Shown piece by piece: positions 32,386 through 41,602 of a DNA stretch of 64,000 bases; position 1 is the first letter of the stretch, and each line of letters starts with the position of its first letter. The notes beneath the pieces were generated by a model. It was not told the DNA's origin and did no database searches. It saw only the letters and a list, made by a program, of their open reading frames with translations. Origin of the DNA: Paraburkholderia sp. PREW-6R (GTDB lineage: Bacteria; Pseudomonadota; Gammaproteobacteria; Burkholderiales; Burkholderiaceae); assembly GCF_039621805.1 (NCBI RefSeq), contig NZ_CP155073.1:1178001-1242000 (forward strand). The letters are read 5' to 3'. A program made the position numbers and the translations under genes.

Positions 32386-33777
32386 ATGAACGATTCGGTC
32401 AAGCGCGCGTTTGAAGGAGTAAAGCTGTTTCCGTTCTGGTTGGACAATCCGCGCGCGCCGGCTGTCGAACGGGAACTGATCGGGCCGACCACGGCCGGCC
32501 TGGTCGTCGTGGGCGGCGGCTTTACCGGCTTATGGGCTGCAATCCAGGCAAAAGAGGCAGACCCTTCGCTCGACGTCGTACTGGTCGAAGCGGGCAAGGT
32601 CGCGTACGGTGCGTCGGGGCGTCCTGGCGGCATCATCTCGACATCGGTGATGCACGGGCTGCCGAACGCTACGCGCGTTTTTCCGCAGGACCTGGACGTG
32701 CTGGAAAAACTCGGCCAGGAGAATCTCGACGGCTTCAAGGATTCGCTCACGCGTTACGGGATCGAAGCGGACGTCGAGTGGAACGGCGAGATGACGGTGG
32801 CGGTCGATCCGGGCCACCTCGGTCATCTGAAGGGCGACTATGAATTGCACGTGGCGCATGGGCACGACGTGGTGTTGCTGGACAGCGAGGCCGCGCGCGA
32901 ACAACTCGACTCGCCGCTATTTGCGGGAGCCATGTGGTCGCGCAATCGCAGCGGGACGATTCATCCGGCCAAACTCGCGTGGGGGCTGAAAGCCGCGGCA
33001 TTGAAGCTCGGCGTGCGTTTGCACGAGCATTCGCCGATCACGCGTCTCGAAGATCGCGGCGCAACGATGATCGTTCACACGCAGTCCGGCCGGATTGAAA
33101 CGCCGCGCGTGCTCCTTGGCACCGGTACCGCGGATGTAGGCGTGACCGACATCAAGCGGCGCGTGATGCAGGTGCGCGATCACATCATTGCCACTGCTCC
33201 GTTGAGTGACGAGCAGATGGCGCGGATCGGCTGGAAGAACCGTCAGGGCATTTACGACACGCGCACACAACTCAATTACTTCCGTCTCACGAAAGACAAC
33301 CGCATCATCTTCGGCGGCCGCGTGAGCTACCACTTCGGCGGCGATCCGGATCCGGCGGCGGATCGCGACGAAAGTACCTACTACAAGCTCGCCGAAGCGT
33401 TCTACCGCACGTTTCCGCAGCTGGACGACGTGCGCTTCACGCATGCATGGGGCGGTCCGATCGACTACTGTTCGCGCGGCGCAGTCTTCGCGCGCCGCTA
33501 TCACGGCGGCAAGAGTGTGTTCGTGGCCGGTTATACGGGTTTCGGCGTGGCGGGCAGCCGCTTTGGCGCAAAGATGGGTCTCGACATGCTGTGGAACCGC
33601 GATACGGTGATCACGTCGCTCGACATTTCGCGCAAGGGGCCGTCGTACATTCCGCCGGAGCCGCTGCGCTGGATCGCCGCAAAGATCACCTTTAATGCAT
33701 TCGACGGCGCAGACGATCGCGGCGGCTGGCGGCGTCTGTGGATCAATTCGATCAAGGCGCTGGGTTTCCCGATGTAG
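32386..33777 (+). CDS. FAD-dependent amine/amino-acid oxidoreductase (DAO family)
   Basis: A 463-residue flavoenzyme of the DAO superfamily. The FAD Rossmann site is GLVVVGGGFTGLWAAIQAKEA with the acidic strand-end VVLVEA, then GASGRPGGIIS. The substrate domain and the C-terminal GYTGFGVAGSRFGAKMGLD match gamma-glutamylputrescine oxidase (PuuB/OrdL) type enzymes that oxidise secondary or primary amines to imines/aldehydes. Neighbouring aldehyde dehydrogenase and cupin genes are consistent with a PuuB-PuuC-like step, but no gamma-glutamylputrescine synthetase is nearby. Start ATG 32386. Confidence 0.85.
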   Translation: MNDSVKRAFEGVKLFPFWLDNPRAPAVERELIGPTTAGLVVVGGGFTGLWAAIQAKEADPSLDVVLVEAGKVAYGASGRPGGIISTSVMHGLPNATRVFPQDLDVLEKLGQENLDGFKDSLTRYGIEADVEWNGEMTVAVDPGHLGHLKGDYELHVAHGHDVVLLDSEAAREQLDSPLFAGAMWSRNRSGTIHPAKLAWGLKAAALKLGVRLHEHSPITRLEDRGATMIVHTQSGRIETPRVLLGTGTADVGVTDIKRRVMQVRDHIIATAPLSDEQMARIGWKNRQGIYDTRTQLNYFRLTKDNRIIFGGRVSYHFGGDPDPAADRDESTYYKLAEAFYRTFPQLDDVRFTHAWGGPIDYCSRGAVFARRYHGGKSVFVAGYTGFGVAGSRFGAKMGLDMLWNRDTVITSLDISRKGPSYIPPEPLRWIAAKITFNAFDGADDRGGWRRLWINSIKALGFPM

Positions 33778-33891
33778 TGCGCGGGTACGAGTGCATGGCC
33801 TGTCGGGCACACGTACTCGTGTATTTGCAACGCCGGGAAAGAAACCGCACCCCGATCGGCGCGGTTCCTTGTCAAGAAGCGGCTTCGCCGG

Positions 33892-34263
33892 TTATCCGCA
33901 ATAGACGATGCTGTACTTCTTCGTGGCGACCGGCATGTGCCACGTGCCCGAGAAACCCTTGTGCAGGATAAAGGCGTCGCCGGCGGTATAGCGTTCGCTG
34001 CGGCCGTCGTCGCTCGTGATGATTACTTCGCCTTCGATCAGCACGCAGACTTCGTGGATCGGCAGGTCGGCCAGTTTCAGCGTGCCGGCGTCGCACTGCC
34101 AGACGCCCGCGGAGAGCATGTTGTCCGCGTCGGAGAAAGCATTCAACGCGTGCGGCGCCTTCGCACCGTCGAGCACGACGTCGGCGGGATCGTGCAGCGC
34201 AGGATTCAGACCGGATGCGCCGGGACCTTTGGCGTCGATGCGAGTGAAAGTGGGGGTGCTCAT
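33892..34263 (-). CDS. small cupin-domain protein
   Basis: A 123-residue single-domain cupin of the DUF861/ureidoglycine-aminohydrolase-like type (AGVWQCDAGTLKL, HEVCVLIEGEVIITSDDG, YTAGDAFILHKGFSGTWHM). The start is ATG 34263 with a GGAG site; the longer frame to 34467 overlaps the divergent aldehyde dehydrogenase gene. Oriented against its neighbours. Similar small cupins accompany FAD amine oxidases and aldehyde dehydrogenases in many proteobacteria, sometimes fused to HTH domains (PuuR); no HTH is present here. Whether it is catalytic or a sensor is unknown. Confidence 0.82.
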   Translation of the reverse strand: MSTPTFTRIDAKGPGASGLNPALHDPADVVLDGAKAPHALNAFSDADNMLSAGVWQCDAGTLKLADLPIHEVCVLIEGEVIITSDDGRSERYTAGDAFILHKGFSGTWHMPVATKKYSIVYCG

Positions 34264-34453
34264 GTGTATCTCCTGGTTGATGGGATCGAAGTCGTCACCG
34301 TGAACTGACGCGACCGTTTGATCTGAAGCGGGAGTCTGAGCCAAAGGTGCTCTGCGATGAATTTCGATTTGAAGACATTCAGATTGAGCAGCGTCGATGT
34401 AACGGTCGATCGCGCCCGAGTCTGATCTGACCATTCCTATGAGGGACAAGCTC

Positions 34454-35878
34454 ATGCAACACGCCACACAGTTTTATATCGACGGCCAATGGGTCGAGCC
34501 GCTGGAGCACGATGCCGTGACGCTCGACGTGATCGATCCGTCCACGGCCAGTGCATTCGCGCGCATTTCGCTCGGAAGCGCGGCCGACGTCGATCGTGCG
34601 GTTGCCGCCGCGAGGCGCGCATTTGATTCGTATAGCGAAACAACCGTCGCGCAGCGCATCGACCTGCTGCAATCCATTCTCGACGTGTACCGCAAGCGCT
34701 ATGACGACATGGCGCATACGATCAGCCGCGAAATGGGGGCACCGCTGCAATTTGCGAACGACGCGCAAGCCTGGACCGGCGTCGCGCATCTGGAAACGAT
34801 GATCCGCACGCTCGATACGTTCGAGTTCGAATACATGAAAAGCGGCATCCTGATCCGCAAGGAAGCGGTAGGGGTCTGCGGTCTGATCACGCCGTGGAAC
34901 TGGCCGGCGCTGCAGATCACGACGAAGGTCGCGCCGGCGCTTGCGGCGGGCTGCACGATGGTGCTCAAGCCTTCGGAGCTGGCGCCGCTCTCCGGCATCC
35001 TGTTCGCGGAAATACTCGACGAAGCGGGCGTGCCGGCAGGTGTGTTCAACCTCGTGAACGGCGACGGCCGCACCGTGGGCGAAGCGATGTCCTGTCACCC
35101 GGACATCGACATGATGTCGTTCACGGGGTCGACGCGCGCGGGGGTGCAGGTCGCGAAGGCTGCGGCGGACACGGTGAAGCGCGTGCACCAGGAGCTGGGC
35201 GGCAAGTCGGCCAACCTGATCCTCGAAGACGCCGATTTGCGGCAGGCCGTCGTGCGCGGTGCGCGAGCCTGTTTCGACAACAGCGGTCAGTCGTGCGACG
35301 CACCCACGCGCATGTTCGTGCCTCGCGCGCGAATGGGCGAAGCGCTCGGCTACGCAAAAGAAGCGGCCGATGCACTGGTGGTCGGCCCCGCGAGCGCGAA
35401 GGGCGTCGACCTCGGCCCGGTGATCAGCGAGCAGCAGTTCGACAGGATTCAGCATCTGATTGATGTGGGAATCGAAGAGGGAGCAACGCTGGTCGCGGGC
35501 GGCGCGGGGCGTCCTGAAGGTCTCGGTGCAGGCTACTTCGTGAAGCCCACTGTTTTTGGCAATGTCACGCCGGACATGACGATTGCGCGTGAGGAAATCT
35601 TCGGACCTGTGTTGTCGATCTTGCCGTACGACTCCGAAGACGAAGCCATTGCAATGGCGAACGACAGCCTTTATGGTCTGGCGGGCTATGTGCAATCAGG
35701 CTCGATCGAGCATGCACGCGCCGTTGCCAGACGTCTGCGCACCGGCACGATCTATCTGAATTACGCGGACTACAACCCGGAAGCGCCGTTCGGCGGCTTC
35801 AGGCAATCGGGCAATGGCCGAGAGTACGGCGAGTTCGGTTTGGAAGACTTTCTGGAGATCAAGGGCGTGGTGGGTTAG
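34454..35878 (+). CDS. NAD(P)-dependent aldehyde dehydrogenase
   Basis: A 474-residue aldehyde dehydrogenase. Conserved features: TPWNWPALQITTKVAPALAAG, SFTGSTRAG coenzyme loop, general base E247 in HQELGGKSANL, nucleophile C281 in NSGQSCDAPTR, and EEIFGPVLSI. Start at ATG 34454 is preferred over 34439 because GAGGGA lies 6 bases before it. It should oxidise the aldehyde generated by the FAD oxidoreductase upstream; the divergent cupin gene lies between them. Substrate unknown. Confidence 0.92.
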   Translation: MQHATQFYIDGQWVEPLEHDAVTLDVIDPSTASAFARISLGSAADVDRAVAAARRAFDSYSETTVAQRIDLLQSILDVYRKRYDDMAHTISREMGAPLQFANDAQAWTGVAHLETMIRTLDTFEFEYMKSGILIRKEAVGVCGLITPWNWPALQITTKVAPALAAGCTMVLKPSELAPLSGILFAEILDEAGVPAGVFNLVNGDGRTVGEAMSCHPDIDMMSFTGSTRAGVQVAKAAADTVKRVHQELGGKSANLILEDADLRQAVVRGARACFDNSGQSCDAPTRMFVPRARMGEALGYAKEAADALVVGPASAKGVDLGPVISEQQFDRIQHLIDVGIEEGATLVAGGAGRPEGLGAGYFVKPTVFGNVTPDMTIAREEIFGPVLSILPYDSEDEAIAMANDSLYGLAGYVQSGSIEHARAVARRLRTGTIYLNYADYNPEAPFGGFRQSGNGREYGEFGLEDFLEIKGVVG

Positions 35879-35908
35879 GTGGGCCCACTCCGCGCCCGCC
35901 GCGTCGTG

Positions 35909-36859
35909 CTAAAGCAGTAATTCGATCGAATGAAACAGGCGGCGTTGCTCCGGCTCCTGCGAGCGCGCCCCTTCGTCGATCACGTCACGCAGGCAGTCGA
36001 GAAAACACGCTGCTGCTGGGCTCGTCGGCGCGCCACGGCGTGAAGTGATGCTGACAATCGTCTCGTCCACCGTCTCGCGCAGCGGCAACGCCCACAGATT
36101 TTCTCGCGCGAGCGTCACCTCGACGAGCGGCCACGGGAAAATGCTCAGCATGTCCGTGTGTGTAATCAGGCCGAGCACGACGGCCAGCGAATGCGCAAGG
36201 TGAATCGTATGCGGCACTTTCATCCCGCGCTTGCGAAACACGTTGTCCGAAATCGACTCGCGGCTCGCTGGGTCCCAGTTCAGCACCCATTCCGCGTCTT
36301 CGAGTTCGAGCAGCGTGCGGCATCCCGCCTTCGGATGATCGCGCCGCGCGACCACGGCCGAGTGGGTGGAAAAGAGCGGTATGTTGTGAAACTCCGATTG
36401 CGGCGATGCGGGTGGCGGTCGCCCGATCGAAAAATCCAGACTGCCGTCGCGCAGGCGTGGTTGCACGACGGCCAGCAGTCCTTCGAAAAACTCCAGCTGG
36501 ACTTCCGGCATGCGCTGGCGGAAGCGCTGCACGGTGGGCGGCAGGAACGTCAACGCGACCCAGGGCGTCACGCCGATCGACAGTTTGCCGGCTGCGGCGC
36601 CACGTAACGCGTCGATCTCCGCTTCCGCACGCTGCAACTGGCCGAGTACGACGCGCGCGTGCACCACGAGCGAACGCCCGAATTCAGTGAATGCGACACC
36701 GCTCGCGCTGCGCACCACGAGCGGCGCGCGCAGGTCGGCTTCGAGCTCGCGCATCGCCTTGGTGACGGCAGCCGGCGACAACCCTAGCGAACGGGCTGCG
36801 GCCCGGATACTTCCGGTATCCGCAATGGCGGCCAAGGTACTGAGTTGATGCAGTTTCAT
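35909..36859 (-). CDS. LysR-family transcriptional regulator
   Basis: A 316-residue LysR regulator with HTH QLSTLAAIADTGSIRAAARSLGLSPAAVTKAMRELEADLRAPL and an effector-binding domain (LSIGVTPWVALTFLPPTVQRF, LDFSIGRPPPASPQSEF). It converges with the aldehyde dehydrogenase gene (30 bp apart) and is divergent from the M20 amidohydrolase gene, which with its MFS neighbour is the likely target. A normal-length member with no oddities. Confidence 0.9.
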   Translation of the reverse strand: MKLHQLSTLAAIADTGSIRAAARSLGLSPAAVTKAMRELEADLRAPLVVRSASGVAFTEFGRSLVVHARVVLGQLQRAEAEIDALRGAAAGKLSIGVTPWVALTFLPPTVQRFRQRMPEVQLEFFEGLLAVVQPRLRDGSLDFSIGRPPPASPQSEFHNIPLFSTHSAVVARRDHPKAGCRTLLELEDAEWVLNWDPASRESISDNVFRKRGMKVPHTIHLAHSLAVVLGLITHTDMLSIFPWPLVEVTLARENLWALPLRETVDETIVSITSRRGAPTSPAAACFLDCLRDVIDEGARSQEPEQRRLFHSIELLL

Positions 36860-36975
36860 AAGGGAAAGCCCGGATCAGGTGGCAACCCGTGGTTGCTGCC
36901 GCAACGATTCTACGCCTGCCCCTCGAAAATCGGCGTCGTTATGCTTGGTCCACGCTTTCATTGACGGAGACACAC

Positions 36976-38148
36976 GTGAACACCATGACCATTCCGGCGG
37001 GCATCGCCGAACTCGAAGACGAAATGATCGCGCTGCGCCACCAGATTCACGCGCAGCCCGAACTTGCCTACGAAGAGTTCGTCACGAGCGACCTCGTCGC
37101 TGAACGACTGGAGGCTTGGGGTTATACCGTGCATCGCGGACTGGGGCACACCGGCGTGGTGGGTCAAATTAAAGCAGGCAGCGGCACGCGCAAGCTGGGT
37201 CTGCGTGCCGACATGGACGCACTGCCGATTCACGAGACCACCGGGCTGCCTTATGCGAGCACGGTGCCTGGCAAGATGCACGCATGCGGTCACGACGGTC
37301 ACACGGCGATGCTGCTGGCAGCGGCCAAACATCTGGCGCAGCAGAAGTGCTTCGACGGTACGCTGAATCTGATTTTCCAGCCGGCCGAGGAGGGGCAGGC
37401 CGGCGCAAAGAAAATGCTGGAAGACGGTCTCTTCGACCGGTTCCCGTGCGACGCCGTCTTTTCCATGCACAACATGCCGGGCTTTCCTACGGGCAAACTC
37501 GGATTCCTGCCGGGTCCGTTCATGGCGTCGTCGGATACGGTCATCATCAGGGTGACCGGGCGCGGCGGTCATGGCGCGGTCCCGCATAAGGCTGTCGATC
37601 CGGTCGTGGTATGCGCGCAAATCGTCCTCGCGTTGCAAACCATCGTCTCACGCAACATTGCGCCGCTCGACATGGCAATCATCACTGTCGGCGCGATTCA
37701 CGCGGGCGAAGCACCGAACGTGATACCTGAAACGGCGGAAATGCGTCTCTCGGTACGTGCGTTGAAACCGCAGGTGCGCGACTATCTGCAGGAGCGCATC
37801 ACGGCGCTCGCGTGCGGACAGGCAGCCGTCTACGGCGCGCGGGCCGACGTGGATTACCAGCGGCGTTATCCGGTGCTCGTCAACGACGCGGAAATGACGG
37901 GCCTCGCTCGCCAGGTGGCGCTCGACTGGCTCGGTGACGACGGCCTGATTCCCGACATGCAACCGTTGACGGGCAGCGAAGACTTCGCGTTCCTGCTCGA
38001 GCGGTGTCCTGGCAGTTACCTGATTATCGGCAACGGTGACGGCGAGGGTGGCTGCATGGTGCACAACCCGGGCTATGACTTCAACGACGAATGCCTCGCT
38101 ACCGGCGCGGCTTACTGGGTTCGGCTTGCGCAGACCTTCCTGGTCTGA
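36976..38148 (+). CDS. M20-family metallopeptidase/amidohydrolase (hippurate hydrolase type)
   Basis: A 390-residue di-zinc amidohydrolase of the M20D group (hippurate, N-acetyl or indole-acetyl amino-acid hydrolases). Metal and catalytic motifs: LGLRADMDALPIHE, HACGHDGHTAMLL, FQPAEEGQAGAKKM and LTGSEDFAFLLE; the dimerisation domain starts at VIIRVTGRGGHGAVPH. The GTG at 36976 with GGAGA six bases upstream is chosen; ATG 36985 is the alternative and the frame to 36889 has no site. It is divergent from a LysR gene and followed after 107 bp by an MFS permease, together suggesting uptake and hydrolysis of an N-acylated amino acid. Confidence 0.9.
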   Translation: MNTMTIPAGIAELEDEMIALRHQIHAQPELAYEEFVTSDLVAERLEAWGYTVHRGLGHTGVVGQIKAGSGTRKLGLRADMDALPIHETTGLPYASTVPGKMHACGHDGHTAMLLAAAKHLAQQKCFDGTLNLIFQPAEEGQAGAKKMLEDGLFDRFPCDAVFSMHNMPGFPTGKLGFLPGPFMASSDTVIIRVTGRGGHGAVPHKAVDPVVVCAQIVLALQTIVSRNIAPLDMAIITVGAIHAGEAPNVIPETAEMRLSVRALKPQVRDYLQERITALACGQAAVYGARADVDYQRRYPVLVNDAEMTGLARQVALDWLGDDGLIPDMQPLTGSEDFAFLLERCPGSYLIIGNGDGEGGCMVHNPGYDFNDECLATGAAYWVRLAQTFLV

Positions 38149-38255
38149 CGTGTAGCGGCCTCGATTCAAGGCGGCGAACGGGCAGTACCGCACGTGCCGC
38201 CAGCGCAACAGCGCACGGCGCCGCGCATCGGCCGCCGCACATCCTGGAGACGCAG

Positions 38256-39662
38256 ATGGACTATCCCGCGACACCGCAACCCATTGCCACTGATGCTCTG
38301 AACGGGCAGGGCGCGTCCGCATCGCCGGCCGCATCGTGGTCCGGATCGCAGCCTCGCGAGCGCAGGCGCCACGCGAAGGCGATTGCCGCGATCACGCTGG
38401 GCAACGGGCTCGAGTTTTTCGATTTCACGATCTACAGTTTCTTCGCGACGATCATCGGCAAGCTGTATTTCCCGGTGGAGGGACAGCTCGCACAGTTGAT
38501 GCTGGCCGTCGGCACATTCGGCGTGGGCTTCATCATGCGGCCGGTGGGCGGCATCGTGCTCGGTGCATACGCGGACCGTGCGGGCCGCAAGGCCGCGATG
38601 AGCGTCACGCTGTGGCTGATGACGCTCGGCTCGGCGATGATCGCGTTTGCGCCGACGTACGCGGCGATCGGCATGGCCGCGCCGCTGCTGGTGATTCTGG
38701 CGCGGCTGATTCAGGGCTTTGCGTTAGGCGGGGAGATCGGCGCGTCGACGTCGCTGTTGCTGGAGTACGGCAGCAACAGAACGCGTGGCTTTTACGGAAG
38801 CTGGCAGTTCGTGAGTCAGGGGCTGAATACCGTGTGCGGGTCGCTGCTGGGCGTTGCACTGGCGGCGGCGCTGTCCAATTCGGCATTGGAAAGCTGGGGC
38901 TGGCGGGTGCCGTTCGTGATTGGCATGGCGATGGGGCCTATCGGGATCTATATCCGGCGTCATCTGGATGAGACTTTGCCTGGCGTCGAGGACGGACACG
39001 CGCCGCAGCCGACGGATGCCGCTGCCGGTACTGCTGTTGCCGTTGCCGTGGCGCAGCCGGTGCGCAAGTTGTTTCGTGAGCATTCTCGGGTGATTGCGAC
39101 GGGTGTGGTGACGACCATCGGCGGGACGGCCGCGAATTATATTGTGCTGTTTTACCTGTCCACCTACGCGATCCGGATTTTGCATTTGCCGATGTCGTCC
39201 GCGTTGTGGGCTGCGTGGACTGCGGCTGTGGTGACGGTGATCTGCTCGCCGTTTGCCGGCGCGTTATCGGACCGGGTGGGACGCAAGCGCGTGTTGTGGG
39301 TATCGCGCGTGTTGCTGATTGCGGCGGTGTATCCCGCGTTCAGCATCATTAATGCTGCGCCGACGGTGCCGGCTCTGTTGTCCGTCGTCGCCGGCCTGGC
39401 TGTGCTGGTTGCGTTTACTGCGGTGCCCAATATTGTGATGTTGCCGGAGTTGTTTCCTCGCGAGATTCGGGCGACCGGCATGTCGATTGTTTATTGTCTT
39501 GGCGTTTCTATTTTTGGTGGTTTTGCGCAGTTTTTTGCTACGTGGTTGATTCAGGTTTCTGGGAGTAATCTGGCTCCCGCCTGGTATCTGATTGCGTGCG
39601 GGGTGGTTTCGTTGATTCCGTTGCCGTTTATGGTGGAGACTGCTGGGCGGGATATTGGGTGA
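38256..39662 (+). CDS. MFS transporter, metabolite:H+ symporter family
   Basis: A 468-residue, twelve-helix MFS permease of the MHS subfamily (ProP/KgtP/CitA-like): AITLGNGLEFFDFTIYSFFA in TM1, the loop AYADRAGRKAAMSVTLWLM, and LIQGFALGGEIGASTSLLLE. Members import carboxylates, aromatic acids or betaines with protons. A good GGAGA site precedes ATG 38256. The gene follows the amidohydrolase and is likely its transporter. Toward the 3' end codon use becomes noticeably T-richer (for example gtgatgttgccggagttgtttcctcg), running into the repeat element just downstream. Confidence 0.88.
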   Translation: MDYPATPQPIATDALNGQGASASPAASWSGSQPRERRRHAKAIAAITLGNGLEFFDFTIYSFFATIIGKLYFPVEGQLAQLMLAVGTFGVGFIMRPVGGIVLGAYADRAGRKAAMSVTLWLMTLGSAMIAFAPTYAAIGMAAPLLVILARLIQGFALGGEIGASTSLLLEYGSNRTRGFYGSWQFVSQGLNTVCGSLLGVALAAALSNSALESWGWRVPFVIGMAMGPIGIYIRRHLDETLPGVEDGHAPQPTDAAAGTAVAVAVAQPVRKLFREHSRVIATGVVTTIGGTAANYIVLFYLSTYAIRILHLPMSSALWAAWTAAVVTVICSPFAGALSDRVGRKRVLWVSRVLLIAAVYPAFSIINAAPTVPALLSVVAGLAVLVAFTAVPNIVMLPELFPREIRATGMSIVYCLGVSIFGGFAQFFATWLIQVSGSNLAPAWYLIACGVVSLIPLPFMVETAGRDIG

Positions 39663-39699
39663 TGGTTTGGGGTTTGGTTTTTTTGTTCTGGCTGTTGGC

Positions 39700-40298
39700 C
39701 TTTTCTTGTGATGTTAGTGGTCTGTTAGCGTTGCCCCTGTGCGGGGCGGCACCTACTTCTCTTTGCCGCCGCAAAGAGAAGTAGGCAAGAGAAAGCGGCT
39801 CAAACCGCTAACTCTTAAGCGGATCCCCCGGATCGCAGAAGGCAGTGGCTCATCTGGAATCCGTGCTCCCGCACACTCCGCTCCTGTGACAAGGCAGTCA
39901 TTCTTCCGGCAGCGCTACGCGCGCCCCCGGGCATATCCCCAACCATCGGTTGTCCGCGCGCCCCGCGCAAATCTGGACAATCGGTTTTTCCGGCGCGTCG
40001 CCGAGGCGAAGCCGATGGCTCCCCCCGCCGTGTTACCGCACCCCTGGTTTCCCTGGCAGACCCGTCCGCGACGCACGAAGTGCGGAGTGGGAGCGGATGA
40101 CGGCTTTGTCACGGGCGGGGAGGGTGCGAGGAATCATTCGTAGATCGAACCAATATGCCCTCCAAGCCAGGACGCCCGCTTCGTGGCTGGCGGTGTGAGC
40201 CGCTTTCTCTTGCCTACTTCTCTTTGCGGCGGCAAAGAGAAGTAGGTGCCGCCCCGCACAGGGGCAACGCTAATAGACCACTAACATCACAAGAAAAG
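39700..40298. repeat. near-perfect 109-bp inverted repeat flanking about 380 bp
   Basis: The left arm 39700-39808 and right arm 40190-40298 are reverse complements over 109 bp with two mismatches. Each arm contains a perfect 15-bp hairpin, CCTACTTCTCTTTGC-cgcc-GCAAAGAGAAGTAGG (left copy 39752-39785; right copy near 40213-40246). The interior about 39809-40189 carries only short frames with no recognisable domain. I recall this hairpin motif as a frequent intergenic repeat in Paraburkholderia genomes; no transposase is present, so it looks like a non-autonomous element or REP-type doublet. It separates two convergent transporter genes. Confidence 0.85.
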
Positions 40299-40345
40299 CC
40301 TAAACGACAAAAAGCGCCGCAGGCAAAAAAACCCCAAAAAAACCC

Positions 40346-41602
40346 TCACCGCACAGCGGTCCCCTCCCCATCTCCAACATGAGCAGCCTCATCCTGAGCA
40401 GCCGCATCGCGCGTCTCCGGCATAGCTGCCCAAACGAGCAGAACAGCCAGCGCCCCAGCCGCAGCAAGCCCAAAAAAGCTCACTGCATTACCAAAATGAT
40501 CAGCGACGAACCCGGCAGCGGTCGTACTCAACGTCGCCCCAATCCCCGCCGCCAACCCGAACAACCCGATACAAAGGTTATAGCGCCCCTTCCCGCCAGC
40601 CACGTCGGCGGCAATCAGCGGCAGCATCACACCAAATACCGCGGCGCTCAGGCCGTCGAGCATCTGCACCGGCACGAGCAGATAAGGGCTGCTGATGCCC
40701 GCAAACAGCAACGCGCGAACCGGCAGCGCGGAAAAACCCAACAACAGGATCGGGCGACGTCCCCAGCGCTCGGCCGAGCGTCCCACCCACGGCGACATCA
40801 TCGCGACGATCGCCTGCGGCACGATGATGCACGCGGCAATCACGAGCTGCACGTTGTCGCCCATGCCGGCAGTCACTTCACCGGCCGCGAGATTCAACAT
40901 CGCTGCGTTCGACAGATGGAACAGCACGATGCACGCGGCGAACAGCAACATCCGCTTGTCACGCAACAGCTCGCGCAGGCTCTCGCGCCGCTCGACCTGC
41001 TGCGGCGTGGGCGCGGCTCTCGGCAACTCAATCGTGTCGGTGCGCTGGATCAACGTCAGCGCGAAAAGCGCGGGAACGGCCAGCGCGGCGGTCAGCCAGA
41101 ACACCGCGCGCGGCGAATAGTATTCGCCGAACACGCCCATCAGTCCCGCCGCCACCGCGCTGCCGATCGACGCCCAGCGCGCGTTGCGTCCCAACCGGTC
41201 GCCGAGATTCGCGCGTCCCACGAGTGCAAACGAAATCGCGGCGAGCGCCGGCGTCAGCATGCAGCTGGCGAACCCGTGGAATACCTCGGCGGCAATCACC
41301 GGCAGCACCGTGGGGCTGACGGCGAGCAGCACCGCGCTCAGAATGATTGCGAAAATGGCCGCCGCGGCCGCGCCTTTCTTGTTGCGCAACGCGTCGACAA
41401 CAGCGCCGCCCGGTACCTGCGAGACCATCGCGCTGATCGTGCCGACCGAGAGCGCCATCCCGATCTCGCCCTGGGTCCATTTGTGCGACGCCAGATAGGA
41501 CGCGATAAACGGTCCGAAGCCCGTCTGCACGTTAGCGACGAAAAAGTTCATCCAGTCGAGCGCGCGAAGGCTGCGCGCGGTTACCAGCGTGCGGCCTGTC
41601 AT
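40346..41602 (-). CDS. MFS transporter
   Basis: A 418-residue MFS permease with twelve predicted helices. TM1 region LRALDWMNFFVANVQTGFGPFIASYLA, loop VDALRNKKGAAAA after TM2, and the second-half signature GRSAERWGRRPILLLGF are visible. Start ATG 41602 overlaps the stop of the upstream PRC-barrel lipoprotein gene (ATGA in minus sense), so translation is coupled. The much longer frame to 42082 runs inside that upstream gene and is not used. The last 25 residues are polar. Substrate is not predictable; the family includes sugar and drug exporters. Confidence 0.87.
   Translation of the reverse strand: MTGRTLVTARSLRALDWMNFFVANVQTGFGPFIASYLASHKWTQGEIGMALSVGTISAMVSQVPGGAVVDALRNKKGAAAAAIFAIILSAVLLAVSPTVLPVIAAEVFHGFASCMLTPALAAISFALVGRANLGDRLGRNARWASIGSAVAAGLMGVFGEYYSPRAVFWLTAALAVPALFALTLIQRTDTIELPRAAPTPQQVERRESLRELLRDKRMLLFAACIVLFHLSNAAMLNLAAGEVTAGMGDNVQLVIAACIIVPQAIVAMMSPWVGRSAERWGRRPILLLGFSALPVRALLFAGISSPYLLVPVQMLDGLSAAVFGVMLPLIAADVAGGKGRYNLCIGLFGLAAGIGATLSTTAAGFVADHFGNAVSFFGLAAAGALAVLLVWAAMPETRDAAAQDEAAHVGDGEGTAVR

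Noticed and set aside
33843..33866. AACCGC/GCGGTT hairpin after the FAD oxidoreductase gene as a terminator
   Set aside because: Short 6-bp stem with 12-nt loop and no T-run on either strand; too weak to call.
39739..40143. 134-residue open frame within the inverted-repeat element
   Set aside because: It starts inside a hairpin arm and has no domain, membrane segment or ribosome-binding site; likely a by-product of the repeat.
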